64,000 nt of DNA from Actinokineospora bangkokensis (GTDB taxonomy: Bacteria; Actinomycetota; Actinomycetes; Mycobacteriales; Pseudonocardiaceae): contig NZ_MKQR01000006.1 of the NCBI RefSeq assembly GCF_001940455.1, positions 62,001-126,000 of the forward strand, in the 5' to 3' direction. Below are positions 25,399 through 36,230 of the stretch, piece after piece; the first letter of the stretch is position 1, and each line of letters starts with the position of its first letter. A model generated the notes under the pieces. That model was not told where the DNA came from and made no database searches. It saw only the letters and a list, made by a program, of their open reading frames with translations. The position numbers and the translations under genes are program-made.

Positions 25399-26952
25399 GT
25401 GCGAGACCTGCACATCGACCGGCGCTCCCTGCTGCGGCTGGGCCTGCTCACCGGCGCCGCCGCCGCGACCGCCCCGCTGCTGGTCGCCTGCGGTGACGGC
25501 GGTGCGCCCGCCGCGGGCGCCAGCGGCTTCGGCGCGGCGGGCAAGCCGATCGACGTCCTGACCGTCAGCGCCCCGAGCGCGGTCACCGACGCCGTGCCCG
25601 GCAACCCGCTGGCGACCAGCATCGGCGCCACCCTCGTCGTCATGCGCCACGTCTACGACTCGCTGATGGTGCTGGACAACGGCGAGTACAAGTACCAGCT
25701 GGCGGAGTCGGTGGAGCCCAACGCCGACGCGAGCGCGTGGACGATCAAGGTGCGCCCGGGGGCGACCTTCCACGACGGCAAGCCGGTGACCGCCGCCGAC
25801 GTGGCGCACAGCCTGCGCACCGTGGGCACCAAGCCCAGCAACCGCGCCTCGGTGTACAGCGTGGTGAACCTGCCGGGCATCACCGTCGTCGACGACCGCA
25901 CCCTCACCGTGCCGCTCAAGGCGCCGCGCGGCGACTTCCGCGAGTCCGTGCTGATCGTGTTCTCGCCCATCTTCCCCGCGGGCACCACCGACTTCACCAA
26001 GCCGGTCGGGTCCGGGCCGTACAAGCTCGTCGAGCGCAGCGGCGCCACGACCCGCATGGTCGCCTACGACGGGTACTGGGGCGGCAAGCCGACCGTGCGC
26101 GAGCTGCGGGTGGTCGGGGTGTCCGACGCGGCGGCCCGGCTGTCCTCGCTCAAGGCGGGCCAGGTCGACTACGCCATCTCCATCAGCGCGACCGGCGCGA
26201 AGACCGAGGCGGCCAACTCCGCGCTCAGCGTGGTGCGCGGCGGCGCGGCCAACGCCAACGCGCTGTCGTTCGCGATGAACCAGAAGCTCGCCCCCTTCGA
26301 CAACCCCGACGTGCGCAAGGCCGTCCGGCTCGCCGTCGACCGGCAGGCGCTGGTGGACAACGCGCTGCTGGGCCTGGGGTCCACCGCGGACGACGTGGTG
26401 GGCAAGAACCTGCCCGGCTACGCCGACCTGCCCGCCCGCAAGCGCGACGTGGAGCAGGCCAGGTCGCTGTTCGCCAAGGCCGGGGTCACCAAGCTGACCC
26501 TGCGCACCGGCGAGCTGGTGCCGGGCATGCTCAACGCCAGCAAGCTCCTCGCCCAGCAGCTGAAGGAAGCCGGGGTGGAGGTGACGCTGGAGGAGCTGTC
26601 GGTGGACGCCTTCTACGCCGACATCACGACCCTGGGCACGCACCCGTTCCAGGCCTTCTACTACGTCAACCGGCCCGCCGCGGTGCACCTGTCCGCGGTG
26701 ACGCACGGCAAGGCGCCGTTCAACGTCACCGGCACCTCCGCCGACTACCAGGCGCGGCTGGCCAAGGCGCAGGCCACCCCGGACGACAAGGCCCGCGCGG
26801 AGGCGTTCACCGCCCTGCAGAAGGAGTTCTACGAGTCCGGCGGTGACCTGCTCTGGGGCTTCCAGGAGCAGGTCGACGCGGCCCGCAGCGGGTTGCAGGG
26901 GGTGCGGGTCGAGCAGTCGGTGCAGTTGTTCGACAAGGCGACCACCGCGTGA
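25399..26952 (+). CDS. ABC peptide-type substrate-binding lipoprotein (Tat-exported)
   Basis: The 517-residue solute-binding protein is of family 5 (dipeptide/oligopeptide/nickel). The N terminus has a twin-arginine stretch (RRSLLRLG), a hydrophobic run and the lipobox LVAC, so it should be exported by Tat and lipid-anchored. The family signature around DVAHSL and the repeated VRKAVRLAVDR block are visible. Two GTG codons (25396, 25399) are possible; 25399 gives better spacing from GGAGGAA. It is followed by two permeases and a double ATPase with overlapping starts, forming a complete importer. It could take up a peptide-like precursor, a metal chelate or the product itself. The 94-bp gap before it includes the palindrome CGCGATCGCG (25371-25380). 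Confidence 0.88.
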   Translation: MRDLHIDRRSLLRLGLLTGAAAATAPLLVACGDGGAPAAGASGFGAAGKPIDVLTVSAPSAVTDAVPGNPLATSIGATLVVMRHVYDSLMVLDNGEYKYQLAESVEPNADASAWTIKVRPGATFHDGKPVTAADVAHSLRTVGTKPSNRASVYSVVNLPGITVVDDRTLTVPLKAPRGDFRESVLIVFSPIFPAGTTDFTKPVGSGPYKLVERSGATTRMVAYDGYWGGKPTVRELRVVGVSDAAARLSSLKAGQVDYAISISATGAKTEAANSALSVVRGGAANANALSFAMNQKLAPFDNPDVRKAVRLAVDRQALVDNALLGLGSTADDVVGKNLPGYADLPARKRDVEQARSLFAKAGVTKLTLRTGELVPGMLNASKLLAQQLKEAGVEVTLEELSVDAFYADITTLGTHPFQAFYYVNRPAAVHLSAVTHGKAPFNVTGTSADYQARLAKAQATPDDKARAEAFTALQKEFYESGGDLLWGFQEQVDAARSGLQGVRVEQSVQLFDKATTA

Positions 26953-27905
26953 GCGCGCAGGCGCTGCTGCTGCGCAGGGTCGTCGCCGCGGTGTTCACCC
27001 TGCTGGCCACCGCGGTGGTGCTCTTCGCCGCCTCGGAGGTCCTGCCGGGCGACGCGGCCACGGCCTCGGTCGGCCTGGACGCCACCGCCGACGACCTCGC
27101 GCAGCGGCGCGCCGAGCTCGGCCTGGACCGGCCCTGGCCGGTCCGGTTCGCCGAGTGGCTGGCCGGGGCGCTGCGCGGCGACCTCGGCGCGAGCACCATG
27201 ACCGGCGAGCCGGTGACCTCGGTGATCGCCGAACCGCTGGGCTCCACCGCCCTGCTGGTCGGGATCACCGCGGCGGTCACCGTCCCGCTGGCCGTCCTCA
27301 TCGGACTGGTGTCCGGGCTGCGCCCCGGCGGGCGGGTCGACCGGGCGCTCTCGGCGGTGTCGGTGGTGGTCGTGTCGGTGCCGCAGTTCGTCACCGCGGG
27401 CCTGCTGGTGCTGCTGCTGGCCGACCTGGTGCCGCTGCTGCCCGCCATCTCGCTGCCCCCGCTGGGCGGGACACCGCTGGACAAGCCGAGCGTGCTGGTG
27501 CTGCCGGTGCTCGCGCTGACCCTGTTCGGCGCGGCGTGGGCGGGGCGGATCGTGCGCGCGGCGGTGATCGACGCCAACGCGACCCCGCACGTCGAGGCCG
27601 CCAGGCTGGCCGGGCTGCCGGAGCGGGTGGTGGTGCTGCGCCACCTGCTGCCCTCGGCCCTGCCGCCGTGCGCGCACACCTTCGCGTGGCTGCTCAGCGG
27701 CCTGTTCGGCGGCACGGCGGTGGTGGAGGTCGTGTTCAACTACCCGGGGCTCTCGCAGACCCTCGTCGCCGCCGTGCGCGGGCACGACACCGCGGTGCTG
27801 GAGGGCGTCGGGCTGCTGCTGGCCGCCATCATCGTCGCCGCGTTCACCCTGTCCGACCTGCTGGTCGTCGTCGCCGACCCCCGGCTGCGGGCGGGTGCGG
27901 GGTGA
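26949..27905 (+). CDS. ABC importer permease (DppB-like)
   Basis: The 318-residue permease is of the binding-protein-dependent peptide/nickel family. About six membrane helices are evident, beginning right at the N terminus (RRVVAAVFTLLATAVVLF). The cytoplasmic EAA loop reads EAARLAGLPERVVVLRH near residue 215. The GTG start overlaps the stop of the binding protein (GTGA), and its own stop overlaps the next permease the same way. It pairs with the DppC-like permease to form the membrane channel. Substrate not deducible. Confidence 0.9.
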   Translation: MSAQALLLRRVVAAVFTLLATAVVLFAASEVLPGDAATASVGLDATADDLAQRRAELGLDRPWPVRFAEWLAGALRGDLGASTMTGEPVTSVIAEPLGSTALLVGITAAVTVPLAVLIGLVSGLRPGGRVDRALSAVSVVVVSVPQFVTAGLLVLLLADLVPLLPAISLPPLGGTPLDKPSVLVLPVLALTLFGAAWAGRIVRAAVIDANATPHVEAARLAGLPERVVVLRHLLPSALPPCAHTFAWLLSGLFGGTAVVEVVFNYPGLSQTLVAAVRGHDTAVLEGVGLLLAAIIVAAFTLSDLLVVVADPRLRAGAG

Positions 27906-28689
27906 GCGCCGCGCGCAGGGCGTTGACCCTGCTCGCCCTCGCCGGGCTGCTCGGCGTGCTCGCCGTCGCGCTGCTCGGGCCGCTGCTGGCCGGTGACCCG
28001 GAGCGCATCGTCGACCTGCCCTACGCCCCCCCGTCCGGGGCGCACCCGCTGGGCACCGACGAGGCGGGCCGCGACGTGCTCGACCGGGTGCTCGCCGGGG
28101 GCCGCGAGCTGGTGCTGGTGCCGCTGCCGGCCACCGCGCTGGCGACCCTGCTCGGGGTCGTCCTCGGCGTGCTGGGCGGCTACTTCGGCGGGGTCGCGGA
28201 CGCGCTGGTGTCCCGGGTGGACTACCTGCTGCTCGGGCTGCCGCCGGTGCTGGTGCTGCTCGTGGTGGTCAACGGCTGGGGCTACAGCCCGTGGACGATC
28301 ACCGCCGTCGTGGTGCTCACCGGCACCCCGTTCGTGTCCAGGGTGACCAGGACCGAGACCCAGCAGGCGGTGCGCAACGGCTACGTCGTCACCGCCTTCG
28401 CGGGCGGCCACCCGCACCTGGCGGTGATCACCCGGGAGCTGCTGCCCAACATCGCCCGCCCGGTGCTGGCCGACTTCGGCACCCGGCTGGCGATCGCGGT
28501 CACGCTCACCGCCGCGGTCGGCTTCCTCGGCTTCGGCTCCGCAGGCGCCAACTGGGGCGCCATGATCAGCGAGAACGTCGAGGGCATCCGGCTCACCCCG
28601 TGGGGGGTCGCCGCGCCCGCCCTGCTGCTCGGCGCACTCACCGTCGGGGCCAACCTCGGCCTGGACCGCCTCGTCGGGAGGGTGCTGCG

Positions 28690-28693
<4 letters not shown>
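27902..28693 (+). CDS. ABC importer permease (DppC-like)
   Basis: The 263-residue second permease of the peptide-type importer has the N-terminal domain pattern HPLGTDEAGRDVLDRV typical of DppC/OppC/NikC. Five to six membrane helices and an EAA-type loop (YVVTAFAGGHPHLAVITRELLPN) follow. The loop is slightly atypical in starting with TAFAGG rather than AARALG. Starts and stops overlap those of its neighbours (GTGA before, ATGA after). Works with the 26949-27905 product. Confidence 0.9.
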
Positions 28694-30294
<1,601 letters not shown>

Positions 30295-30377
30295 CCAGCG
30301 GGCGGGCGCTGCGCCCCCCGGCCCCAGAGCACCCCCAGAGCACCCAGTCGCGGCCCAGGCCGCGGGAGGAGGACGAC

Positions 30378-31118
30378 GTGGAAGGCTTCGAGCTGTCGAC
30401 CTACGGCGACGCGATCGCCGGGTTGTTCGACGAGACCGGGTGGGCGGGCGACCCCGGCGACACCGAGGAGACGATCCAGTGGCTCGCCGAGAACGCGGGC
30501 GAGGGGCCCGTGCTCGAACTCGGCGTGGGCACCGGCCGGGTGGCGATCCCGCTGGCGGGCAAGGGCGTCGACGTGCACGGCATCGACGCCTCCGACGGCA
30601 TGCTCGACCAGCTGCGCTCCAAGCCCGGCGGTGAGCGGGTCACCCTGTTCAAGCAGGACTTCACCGACTTCCACCTGCCGCACACCTACTCCATGGCCTA
30701 CGCGGTGTTCGACACGCTGCCGTTCATCACCGACCAGGACAGCCAGATCCGCTGCTTCGAGCGGGTGGCCGCGGTGCTGCGCCCCGGCGGCCGGTTCGTC
30801 ACCCAGTGCTCGATCCCCGACCCCTCGCGCTACGACCGCAACCAGCGCACCCAGACCGTGCGGGTGGAGAAGGACCACGTGGTGATGACCTTCACCCGGC
30901 GCGAGCGGCTGACCCAGCGCTCGTCGATCCAGTTCGCCGTGCTCAGCTCCGACGGGATCAAGTTCTTCCCCATGCACATCCGCACGGTGCTGCCCTCGGA
31001 GCTGGACCTGATGGCCCGCCTGGCCGGGCTCACCCTGGAGTCGCGCTGGTCGGACTGGTCGGGCGCACCGCTGCGCGACTCGCACGAGCGCCACATCTCG
31101 ATCTACCGCAAGGACTGA
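30378..31118 (+). CDS. Class I SAM-dependent methyltransferase
   Basis: The 246-residue methyltransferase has SAM motif I as VLELGVGTGRVAIPL (about residue 50), the acidic GIDASDGML after the second strand, and FDTLPFI near motif IV. The GTG at 30378 is chosen because of the strong GGGAGGAGGA ribosome site and because motif I then falls at the usual distance. It is followed 13 bp later by the B12-radical SAM gene and probably acts in the same tailoring phase. The methyl acceptor (O, N or C) cannot be told. The sequence is of the general SAM-MT 11/25 type found in many natural-product clusters. Confidence 0.88.
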   Translation: MEGFELSTYGDAIAGLFDETGWAGDPGDTEETIQWLAENAGEGPVLELGVGTGRVAIPLAGKGVDVHGIDASDGMLDQLRSKPGGERVTLFKQDFTDFHLPHTYSMAYAVFDTLPFITDQDSQIRCFERVAAVLRPGGRFVTQCSIPDPSRYDRNQRTQTVRVEKDHVVMTFTRRERLTQRSSIQFAVLSSDGIKFFPMHIRTVLPSELDLMARLAGLTLESRWSDWSGAPLRDSHERHISIYRKD

Positions 31119-31131
31119 CGGGAGGCCCACC

Positions 31132-33069
31132 GTGTCCGACAACCGGCTCCGGGTCGTGCTGGTCCAGCAGGGCGTGTGGGACATGCCGCTGGAGTCCATG
31201 CCACTGGCCTCCGGCTACCTCAAGGCGGTGGTGCTGGCCGACGAGCGGCTGCGCGCCGCGGTCGACGTGCGGATCAGCAACTTCCGCGGCCGGGTCACCC
31301 ACGGCGAGATGGCCACCGGCCTGTTCGCCGACGGGGTGCCCGACGTGCTCGCCTTCAGCGTCCTGGGGTGGAACCAGCGCGCCTTCGGGGTGCTGGCCGC
31401 CACCTTCAAGCAGCTCAACCCCGACGGGCTGGTGGTCTTCGGCGGCACCCACGTCAGCGGGCAGGCCGAGCGGGTCTTCCGGCTGTTCCCGGACGTCGAC
31501 GTCATCGTCAACGGCGAGGGCGAGCTGACCTTCGCCGAGCTGCTGCACGCCCGTATCGCCGCCGGGCCCACCGACCTGACCGGGGTGCTCGGCATCTCGT
31601 GGCGGCGCGGGGCCGAGGTGGTCACCAACGACGACCGACCCAGGGTGGAGGACCTCGACACCATCCCCTCGCCGTTCCTCACCGGCGCCATCGACCTGGT
31701 CGACGAGCACGGCCGCTTCCGCTACGACGTGGCGCTGATCGAGACCAACCGCGGCTGCCCGTACAAGTGCTCGTTCTGCTACTGGGGCGGGGCGGTCGGC
31801 CAGCGGGTGCGCGCGTTCTCCCGCGCGCGGCTGCGCGCCGAGCTGGAGCTGTTCGCCCGGCTCGGGGTGCACACGGTGGTGGTCTGCGACGCCAACTTCG
31901 GCATGCTCCCGATCGACCTGGAGCTGGTGCAGGACCTCATCGAGATCAAGCGGGTGCACGGCTTCCCCAAGGCGTTCGAGGGATCGTGGGCCAAGAACAA
32001 GTCCCAGGTGTTCTACGAGATCGTCCGGATGATGCGCGACGCGGGCCTGCGCAGCTCGTTCACCCTTGCCCTGCAGACGCTCAACCCCGACGCCCTCGAC
32101 CTCATGCGCAGGCGCAACATGAAGGTCAACGCCTGGTCGGACCTGGTGGACTGGCTCAACGAGCAGGGATTGGACTGCTACGCCGAGCTGATCTGGGGCG
32201 CCCCGGGGGAGACGGTGGAGTCGTTCCTGGCGGGCTACGACGAGCTGGCCAGGCGGGTCTCGCGCATCGCGGTCTACCCGATCATGCTGCTGCCCAACAC
32301 CGACTACTCCGAGAACAAGGAGCTGCACGGCATCGTGGCGCTGCGCGGTGACCACGACGACTTCGAGTACGTCCTGGCGCACCGCACGATGTCGTTCCAG
32401 GACAACATCCTCATGCAGCGCTTCCTGTTCTGGGCCAGGGTCGTGGCGGAGAACGCGGTGCTGCGCCACGTCTGGAACCCGCTGCGGGAGCTGGCCGGCT
32501 GGGAGCAGTCCTGGGTGCTCAACAGCCTCGCGGACTGGACCGAGACGACCTCGTGCCCGCACGCCCTGCCGCTGCGCGAGGCCGCCCACCGCGGCCACGG
32601 CGGCGGCGCCCCCGCCTACGCCGAGGCCATCGGCTACCTGTTCACCACCGAGGAGGGCAAGCAGGCGCTGCGCACGTGGTGGGCCGAGGCCGTCGTGCCC
32701 CGGCTGCCGGTGTACCTGCGCCCGTTCCTGACCTCGGTGTTCCGCTACGACTTGGAGACCCAGCCGGTGTGCGACGGCGGGTCCCTGCCGGTGGTCGTTG
32801 TGGAGGGGGTGGAGCACCACGTGCGGACCAACGTCCGGTTCGACCACGACGTGCCCAAGGCGCTGGCGTCGCTGCGCGCGGGGCAGTGCCCCGACCTGCT
32901 GGGCAAGGCCGTCCACTTCGACATCTACTACCGGACGGAGGCGCTGAACGCGGTGAAGTCCACCAACCACGAGGAGATCGTGCACTTCATGGGGGAGGCC
33001 CGGCCCGCGGCGGCCCCGCCGCTGCCCGCTGTGGTGGCGCTCCCCGCGGTGGTGCCCGCGATCGCCTGA
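31132..33069 (+). CDS. Cobalamin-binding radical SAM enzyme
   Basis: The 645-residue protein has an N-terminal B12-binding Rossmann-like domain (about residues 5-140, with GGTHVSG and the base-off style ending). A radical SAM core follows, with the cluster motif RGCPYKCSFC (Cys209, Cys213, Cys216). The C-terminal half (about 400-645) is a long, family-specific extension. Such enzymes methylate unactivated carbons or rearrange or close rings; in chlorinated amino acid pathways a ring closure is conceivable, but that is speculation. It is the last gene of the plus-strand operon, and a strong bidirectional terminator follows. Predicted cytoplasmic, needing a [4Fe-4S] cluster and cobalamin. Confidence 0.88.
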   Translation: MSDNRLRVVLVQQGVWDMPLESMPLASGYLKAVVLADERLRAAVDVRISNFRGRVTHGEMATGLFADGVPDVLAFSVLGWNQRAFGVLAATFKQLNPDGLVVFGGTHVSGQAERVFRLFPDVDVIVNGEGELTFAELLHARIAAGPTDLTGVLGISWRRGAEVVTNDDRPRVEDLDTIPSPFLTGAIDLVDEHGRFRYDVALIETNRGCPYKCSFCYWGGAVGQRVRAFSRARLRAELELFARLGVHTVVVCDANFGMLPIDLELVQDLIEIKRVHGFPKAFEGSWAKNKSQVFYEIVRMMRDAGLRSSFTLALQTLNPDALDLMRRRNMKVNAWSDLVDWLNEQGLDCYAELIWGAPGETVESFLAGYDELARRVSRIAVYPIMLLPNTDYSENKELHGIVALRGDHDDFEYVLAHRTMSFQDNILMQRFLFWARVVAENAVLRHVWNPLRELAGWEQSWVLNSLADWTETTSCPHALPLREAAHRGHGGGAPAYAEAIGYLFTTEEGKQALRTWWAEAVVPRLPVYLRPFLTSVFRYDLETQPVCDGGSLPVVVVEGVEHHVRTNVRFDHDVPKALASLRAGQCPDLLGKAVHFDIYYRTEALNAVKSTNHEEIVHFMGEARPAAAPPLPAVVALPAVVPAIA

Positions 33070-33121
33070 CCTCCCACCCACCGCCCGCGCGGGGTTCGGC
33101 CCAGCGGCGGGGGATCCGGTT

Positions 33122-33170
33122 CAGCACGAGGGCCCGGGGCGGCACAGCCGCCCCGGGCCCTGTCGTGCTG
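33122..33170. terminator. Bidirectional terminator between radical SAM and antiporter genes
   Basis: GGGCCCGGGGCGG (33130-33142) pairs with CCGCCCCGGGCCC (33148-33160) over a 5-base loop, and CAGCACGA / TCGTGCTG extends the stem outward with a small bulge. It sits between convergent gene ends at 33069 and 33173. Confidence 0.85.
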
Positions 33171-33172
33171 GG

Positions 33173-34411
33173 TCAGGCCGCGGGCTGGGGTGCGCGGACC
33201 TTCTCGATCTCCTGGTCGACGATGCTCGGCGGGTAGATCAGGCGCAGCAGCGGGCCCGCCATGGCGGTGGTCACCACCGCCATCACGACCATGACCGAGT
33301 AGAGGTACTGGTCGAGCATGCCCAGTTGCAGGCCCACCGCGAGGATGATCAGCTCGGTGAGGCCGCGGGTGTTCATCAGCGTGGCGAGGGCGGCCGCGTC
33401 CCGGGTGGACAGGTGGTTGAGGCGGGCGGCGGTGAAGGCGCCGCCGAACTTGCCGCCGATGGCGGCGACGAGCACCAGCAGCAGTTCGAGCACGCCGGTG
33501 GCACCGATCGAGGACAGGTCGACCTTCAGGCCCGCGACGATGAAGAACACCGGCAGCAGCAGCGCGGAGTTGAACTGGCCCATGCGCTCCAGCACCGACT
33601 CGCGCAGGGCGTCGGTGCCCTCGCGGGGGAAGACCGCGCCGAAGAGGAAGGCGCCGAAGATGAAGTGCAGGCCGATCCACTCGGTCGCCGCCCCGGAGAG
33701 CAGCAGGCCCGCGAGCACCACCGGCAGCGTGGTCGTCATCGGCCGGTCCGCGGCGAAGACCTTGCGCAGCAACGGGCGCACCACCCACAGCATGAGCGCC
33801 AGGTACACCGGGCCCAGGGCGATCAGCCACTGGTCGGCGCCGCCGCCGGAGAGGATGACGACGACGGCGAGCAGGCACCAGGCGAGCAGGTCGTCGACGG
33901 CGGCGCAGGTCAGCGCGACCCCGCCGACCATGGTCTTGGCCATCCTGCGGTCGGAGAGGATGCGGGCGAGCACGGGGAAGGCCGTCACCGACATCGCGGC
34001 GCCGAGGAACAGGACGAACCCGAGCCGGTGTTCGTTGGGGTGGTTGAGGACCAGGTACAGCGCGAGCCCCGAGCCGAGCGCGAACGGCAGGGCGATCGAG
34101 GCGCCGGAGACGGTGATGGCGAGCTTGCCCCGGCCGCGCAGCAGCGCCCGGTCCAGCTCCGCGCCGACGCCGAACATGAACACCGCCACGCCCACGTTGG
34201 CCAGCGCGGCCAGGAAAGGGCGGGTGTCGGTGGGGAACAGCGCGCCGGTGAAGCCCTCCCCGAACAGCGTCGGGCCGAGCAGCACCCCCGCCAGCACCTC
34301 GCCGATCACCGCCGGTTGGTCCAGCCGCCTGGCCAGCGCGCCCAGCGCCCGCGCCAGCACGACGATCACCGCCAAGTCCAGGAACAGGAACACGACCTGG
34401 TGTGTGGTCAC
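33173..34411 (-). CDS. CPA2-type cation:proton antiporter
   Basis: The 412-residue membrane protein has about twelve helices, of the Kef/NapA antiporter family. The conserved region GEVLAGVLLGPTLFG (about 35-50) and the FMFGVGAELD stretch near residue 90 are typical. The paired carboxylates of helix 5 appear in the region around ALTCAAVDDLLAW. The GTG at 34409-34411 is supported by GGAGGGG upstream. It exchanges Na+ or K+ for protons at the membrane. It lies at the border of the biosynthetic cluster and need not belong to it; some clusters carry such antiporters for self-protection. No C-terminal TrkA domain is present. Confidence 0.88.
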   Translation of the reverse strand: MTTHQVVFLFLDLAVIVVLARALGALARRLDQPAVIGEVLAGVLLGPTLFGEGFTGALFPTDTRPFLAALANVGVAVFMFGVGAELDRALLRGRGKLAITVSGASIALPFALGSGLALYLVLNHPNEHRLGFVLFLGAAMSVTAFPVLARILSDRRMAKTMVGGVALTCAAVDDLLAWCLLAVVVILSGGGADQWLIALGPVYLALMLWVVRPLLRKVFAADRPMTTTLPVVLAGLLLSGAATEWIGLHFIFGAFLFGAVFPREGTDALRESVLERMGQFNSALLLPVFFIVAGLKVDLSSIGATGVLELLLVLVAAIGGKFGGAFTAARLNHLSTRDAAALATLMNTRGLTELIILAVGLQLGMLDQYLYSVMVVMAVVTTAMAGPLLRLIYPPSIVDQEIEKVRAPQPAA

Positions 34412-34543
34412 GGTTTCCCCTCCGCGGTGCCCGGTCGTGCCGTGTGGGGCGTGCGAGCTCAGCGAATGCACCATGTCATCGGGCCTGATCGGGTGTCAAG
34501 GCGGTTGACAGGACCGTCAAAGCCCTGCTGCGCGGGGGAAACA

Positions 34544-34581
34544 CGCGGGCCCGCCCGGTGCGTCGACCGGACGGGCCCGCG
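34544..34581. terminator. Terminator downstream of the ATP-grasp gene
   Basis: CGCGGGCCCG (34544-34553) pairs with CGGGCCCGCG (34572-34581), with further near-complementary bases inside (CCGGT / ACCGG). It is just past the minus-strand stop at 34597 and separates that gene from the antiporter promoter. Confidence 0.7.
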
Positions 34582-34596
34582 GGTGTGGCGGCTGCC

Positions 34597-36090
34597 TCAC
34601 CCGGTCGCGACGGGGTCGCGCGTGGCGGTGGCCGCCTGGCGCAACGCGTTCACCAGTTCGTCGTAGCGGCGCTGGGCGTCGTGCGGGTCGGCGCCGATCG
34701 CGACCACGCCGAGCCTGCCGTACTCCGGGAGGGCGCCCAGGGCGTAGAAGAAGCACCCGAGCGCGGTGGCGGGGTCGTAGGCGAGGCCGCGGCGCTCGGC
34801 GGTGGCGACGAGGTCGGCCTGGATCAGCGCGCGGAAGGCGTCGTCGTGGACGCGGTCGCTGGTGACGTAGCAGCGCGGTGCGCCGTCGCGCGTGCGGTAC
34901 TCCCCGGTCGCGGTGTCGTACTCGCCGTCGAGGAGGCCGTGGGTGAACAGGAAGGGCGCGGTGGCGCCGCCCATGCGGAGGTTGACCTCCAGCGCGTACA
35001 CGCCTTCGGGTGCGTCCTCGTCGACGACGAAGTCGATGCTGAGGTGCCCGCGCACCCCGGCGGCGGCCAGCGCCCGCCCGCCGCGCAGCCCGAGTTCCTG
35101 CACCCGCAGCCGGTACGCCCGCTGCGCGGGGAAGGCGCAGCCGGTGAAGGTCTGCCCGCACGGCCCGCCGAGCACCTGGTCGTGCGTGGAGAGCACCACC
35201 ACCCGGCCGTCCGGTTCGATTTCCAGCTGCGCGGACGGGGAACGCACGGAACGCCCCGCCAAGAACGCCTCGACGACACCGCCCATGGTCGTGAACTTGT
35301 CCCGGAACCCCTCCCAGGTGTCGCCCGGTGCGGTGAGCGCGACCGGCAACCGGCGCGCGATCCAGCTTTCCGGGTCGTCGTCCGGGGCGCCCGCGTAGCT
35401 GAACACGGCATTGCCCGCACCGGCGAAGCTCTCGTTCAACTTCACCACGGCCTTCTCCAGACCGGGGGAGCGGCGCTTGAGCTCGGCGAGCGCGCGCACG
35501 AGGTCGGCCTCGGTGCTCACGCCCTCGACGCCGTCGAGCACCGGGACCCCCGCGGAACGCAGCAGCACCCGGCCGCCGCTCTTGGTGCCCAGCGCCGCCA
35601 GGTCCGGGTCGCAGGCCTGCACCGGGGTGCCCAGGCGCAGCGCCAGCTCGCGCTCCAGCGGGGTGCTGGTGAACACCACCAGCCGCGCCGTCGCGGGGTC
35701 GGTCACCGCCGCGGCGAGCCGTTCCAGCAGGTCGGGGCGGTCCAGCAGCTTCGCGGTGAGCGGGGCGGGGCTGTCGTCGCCGCAGTCGTGCAGGTGCAGG
35801 CGGTCGCGCGCGTCGGTGCCCGCGAGGGCCGGGACGAGGCCCAGCGCGTAGTCGACGACGGCCGGGGGGAGCCGGTCGCTGGTGACGTAGTGCAGGTGCA
35901 GCCCCGGCGTGCGCAGCAGTTGAAGGGTGAACAGCAGCCGCTGCTCGAAGTGCCCTGCGCCCGGGATCTTGCGCAGTTCGTCGCTGTGCAGGGTCAGGCT
36001 GGGCACCACGACGACCACCTCCGGTGCGCCCGCGCCGAGCGATTCCTGCAATTCCTGGAAAGCCGCGATGTCCTGGGGTGAGGTTGCCAC
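34597..36090 (-). CDS. ATP-grasp ligase, PGM1-like
   Basis: The 497-residue product has an N-terminal pre-ATP-grasp domain (about 1-180) and an ATP-grasp domain. The metal-binding element is LEVNLRMGGAT near residue 370. A C-terminal region (about 390-480) follows with YVTSDR and ALPEYGRLGV. The NLRxGG motif and this C-terminal part resemble PGM1, the pheganomycin ligase that joins a non-proteinogenic amino acid to a ribosomal peptide. Related ligases occur in other peptide pathways. The presence of a RiPP-precursor-like peptide 32 kb away makes a link tempting but unproven. The start is a GTG (36088-36090) without a clear ribosome site. It stands alone between terminators. Confidence 0.75.
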   Translation of the reverse strand: MATSPQDIAAFQELQESLGAGAPEVVVVVPSLTLHSDELRKIPGAGHFEQRLLFTLQLLRTPGLHLHYVTSDRLPPAVVDYALGLVPALAGTDARDRLHLHDCGDDSPAPLTAKLLDRPDLLERLAAAVTDPATARLVVFTSTPLERELALRLGTPVQACDPDLAALGTKSGGRVLLRSAGVPVLDGVEGVSTEADLVRALAELKRRSPGLEKAVVKLNESFAGAGNAVFSYAGAPDDDPESWIARRLPVALTAPGDTWEGFRDKFTTMGGVVEAFLAGRSVRSPSAQLEIEPDGRVVVLSTHDQVLGGPCGQTFTGCAFPAQRAYRLRVQELGLRGGRALAAAGVRGHLSIDFVVDEDAPEGVYALEVNLRMGGATAPFLFTHGLLDGEYDTATGEYRTRDGAPRCYVTSDRVHDDAFRALIQADLVATAERRGLAYDPATALGCFFYALGALPEYGRLGVVAIGADPHDAQRRYDELVNALRQAATATRDPVATG

Positions 36091-36230
36091 GAGTTCAGCG
36101 TAGAACCGGACCGGTCGATCCGGGCCGGCACGAATCAGCGATTCCGTTAAGCCGGGTTGATGATCCTGGAACGCGGTGTCGTGACTAACGGTGATCTGCG
36201 CCGGTCGGTCATGAGCGGCGGTTTTCCCGA

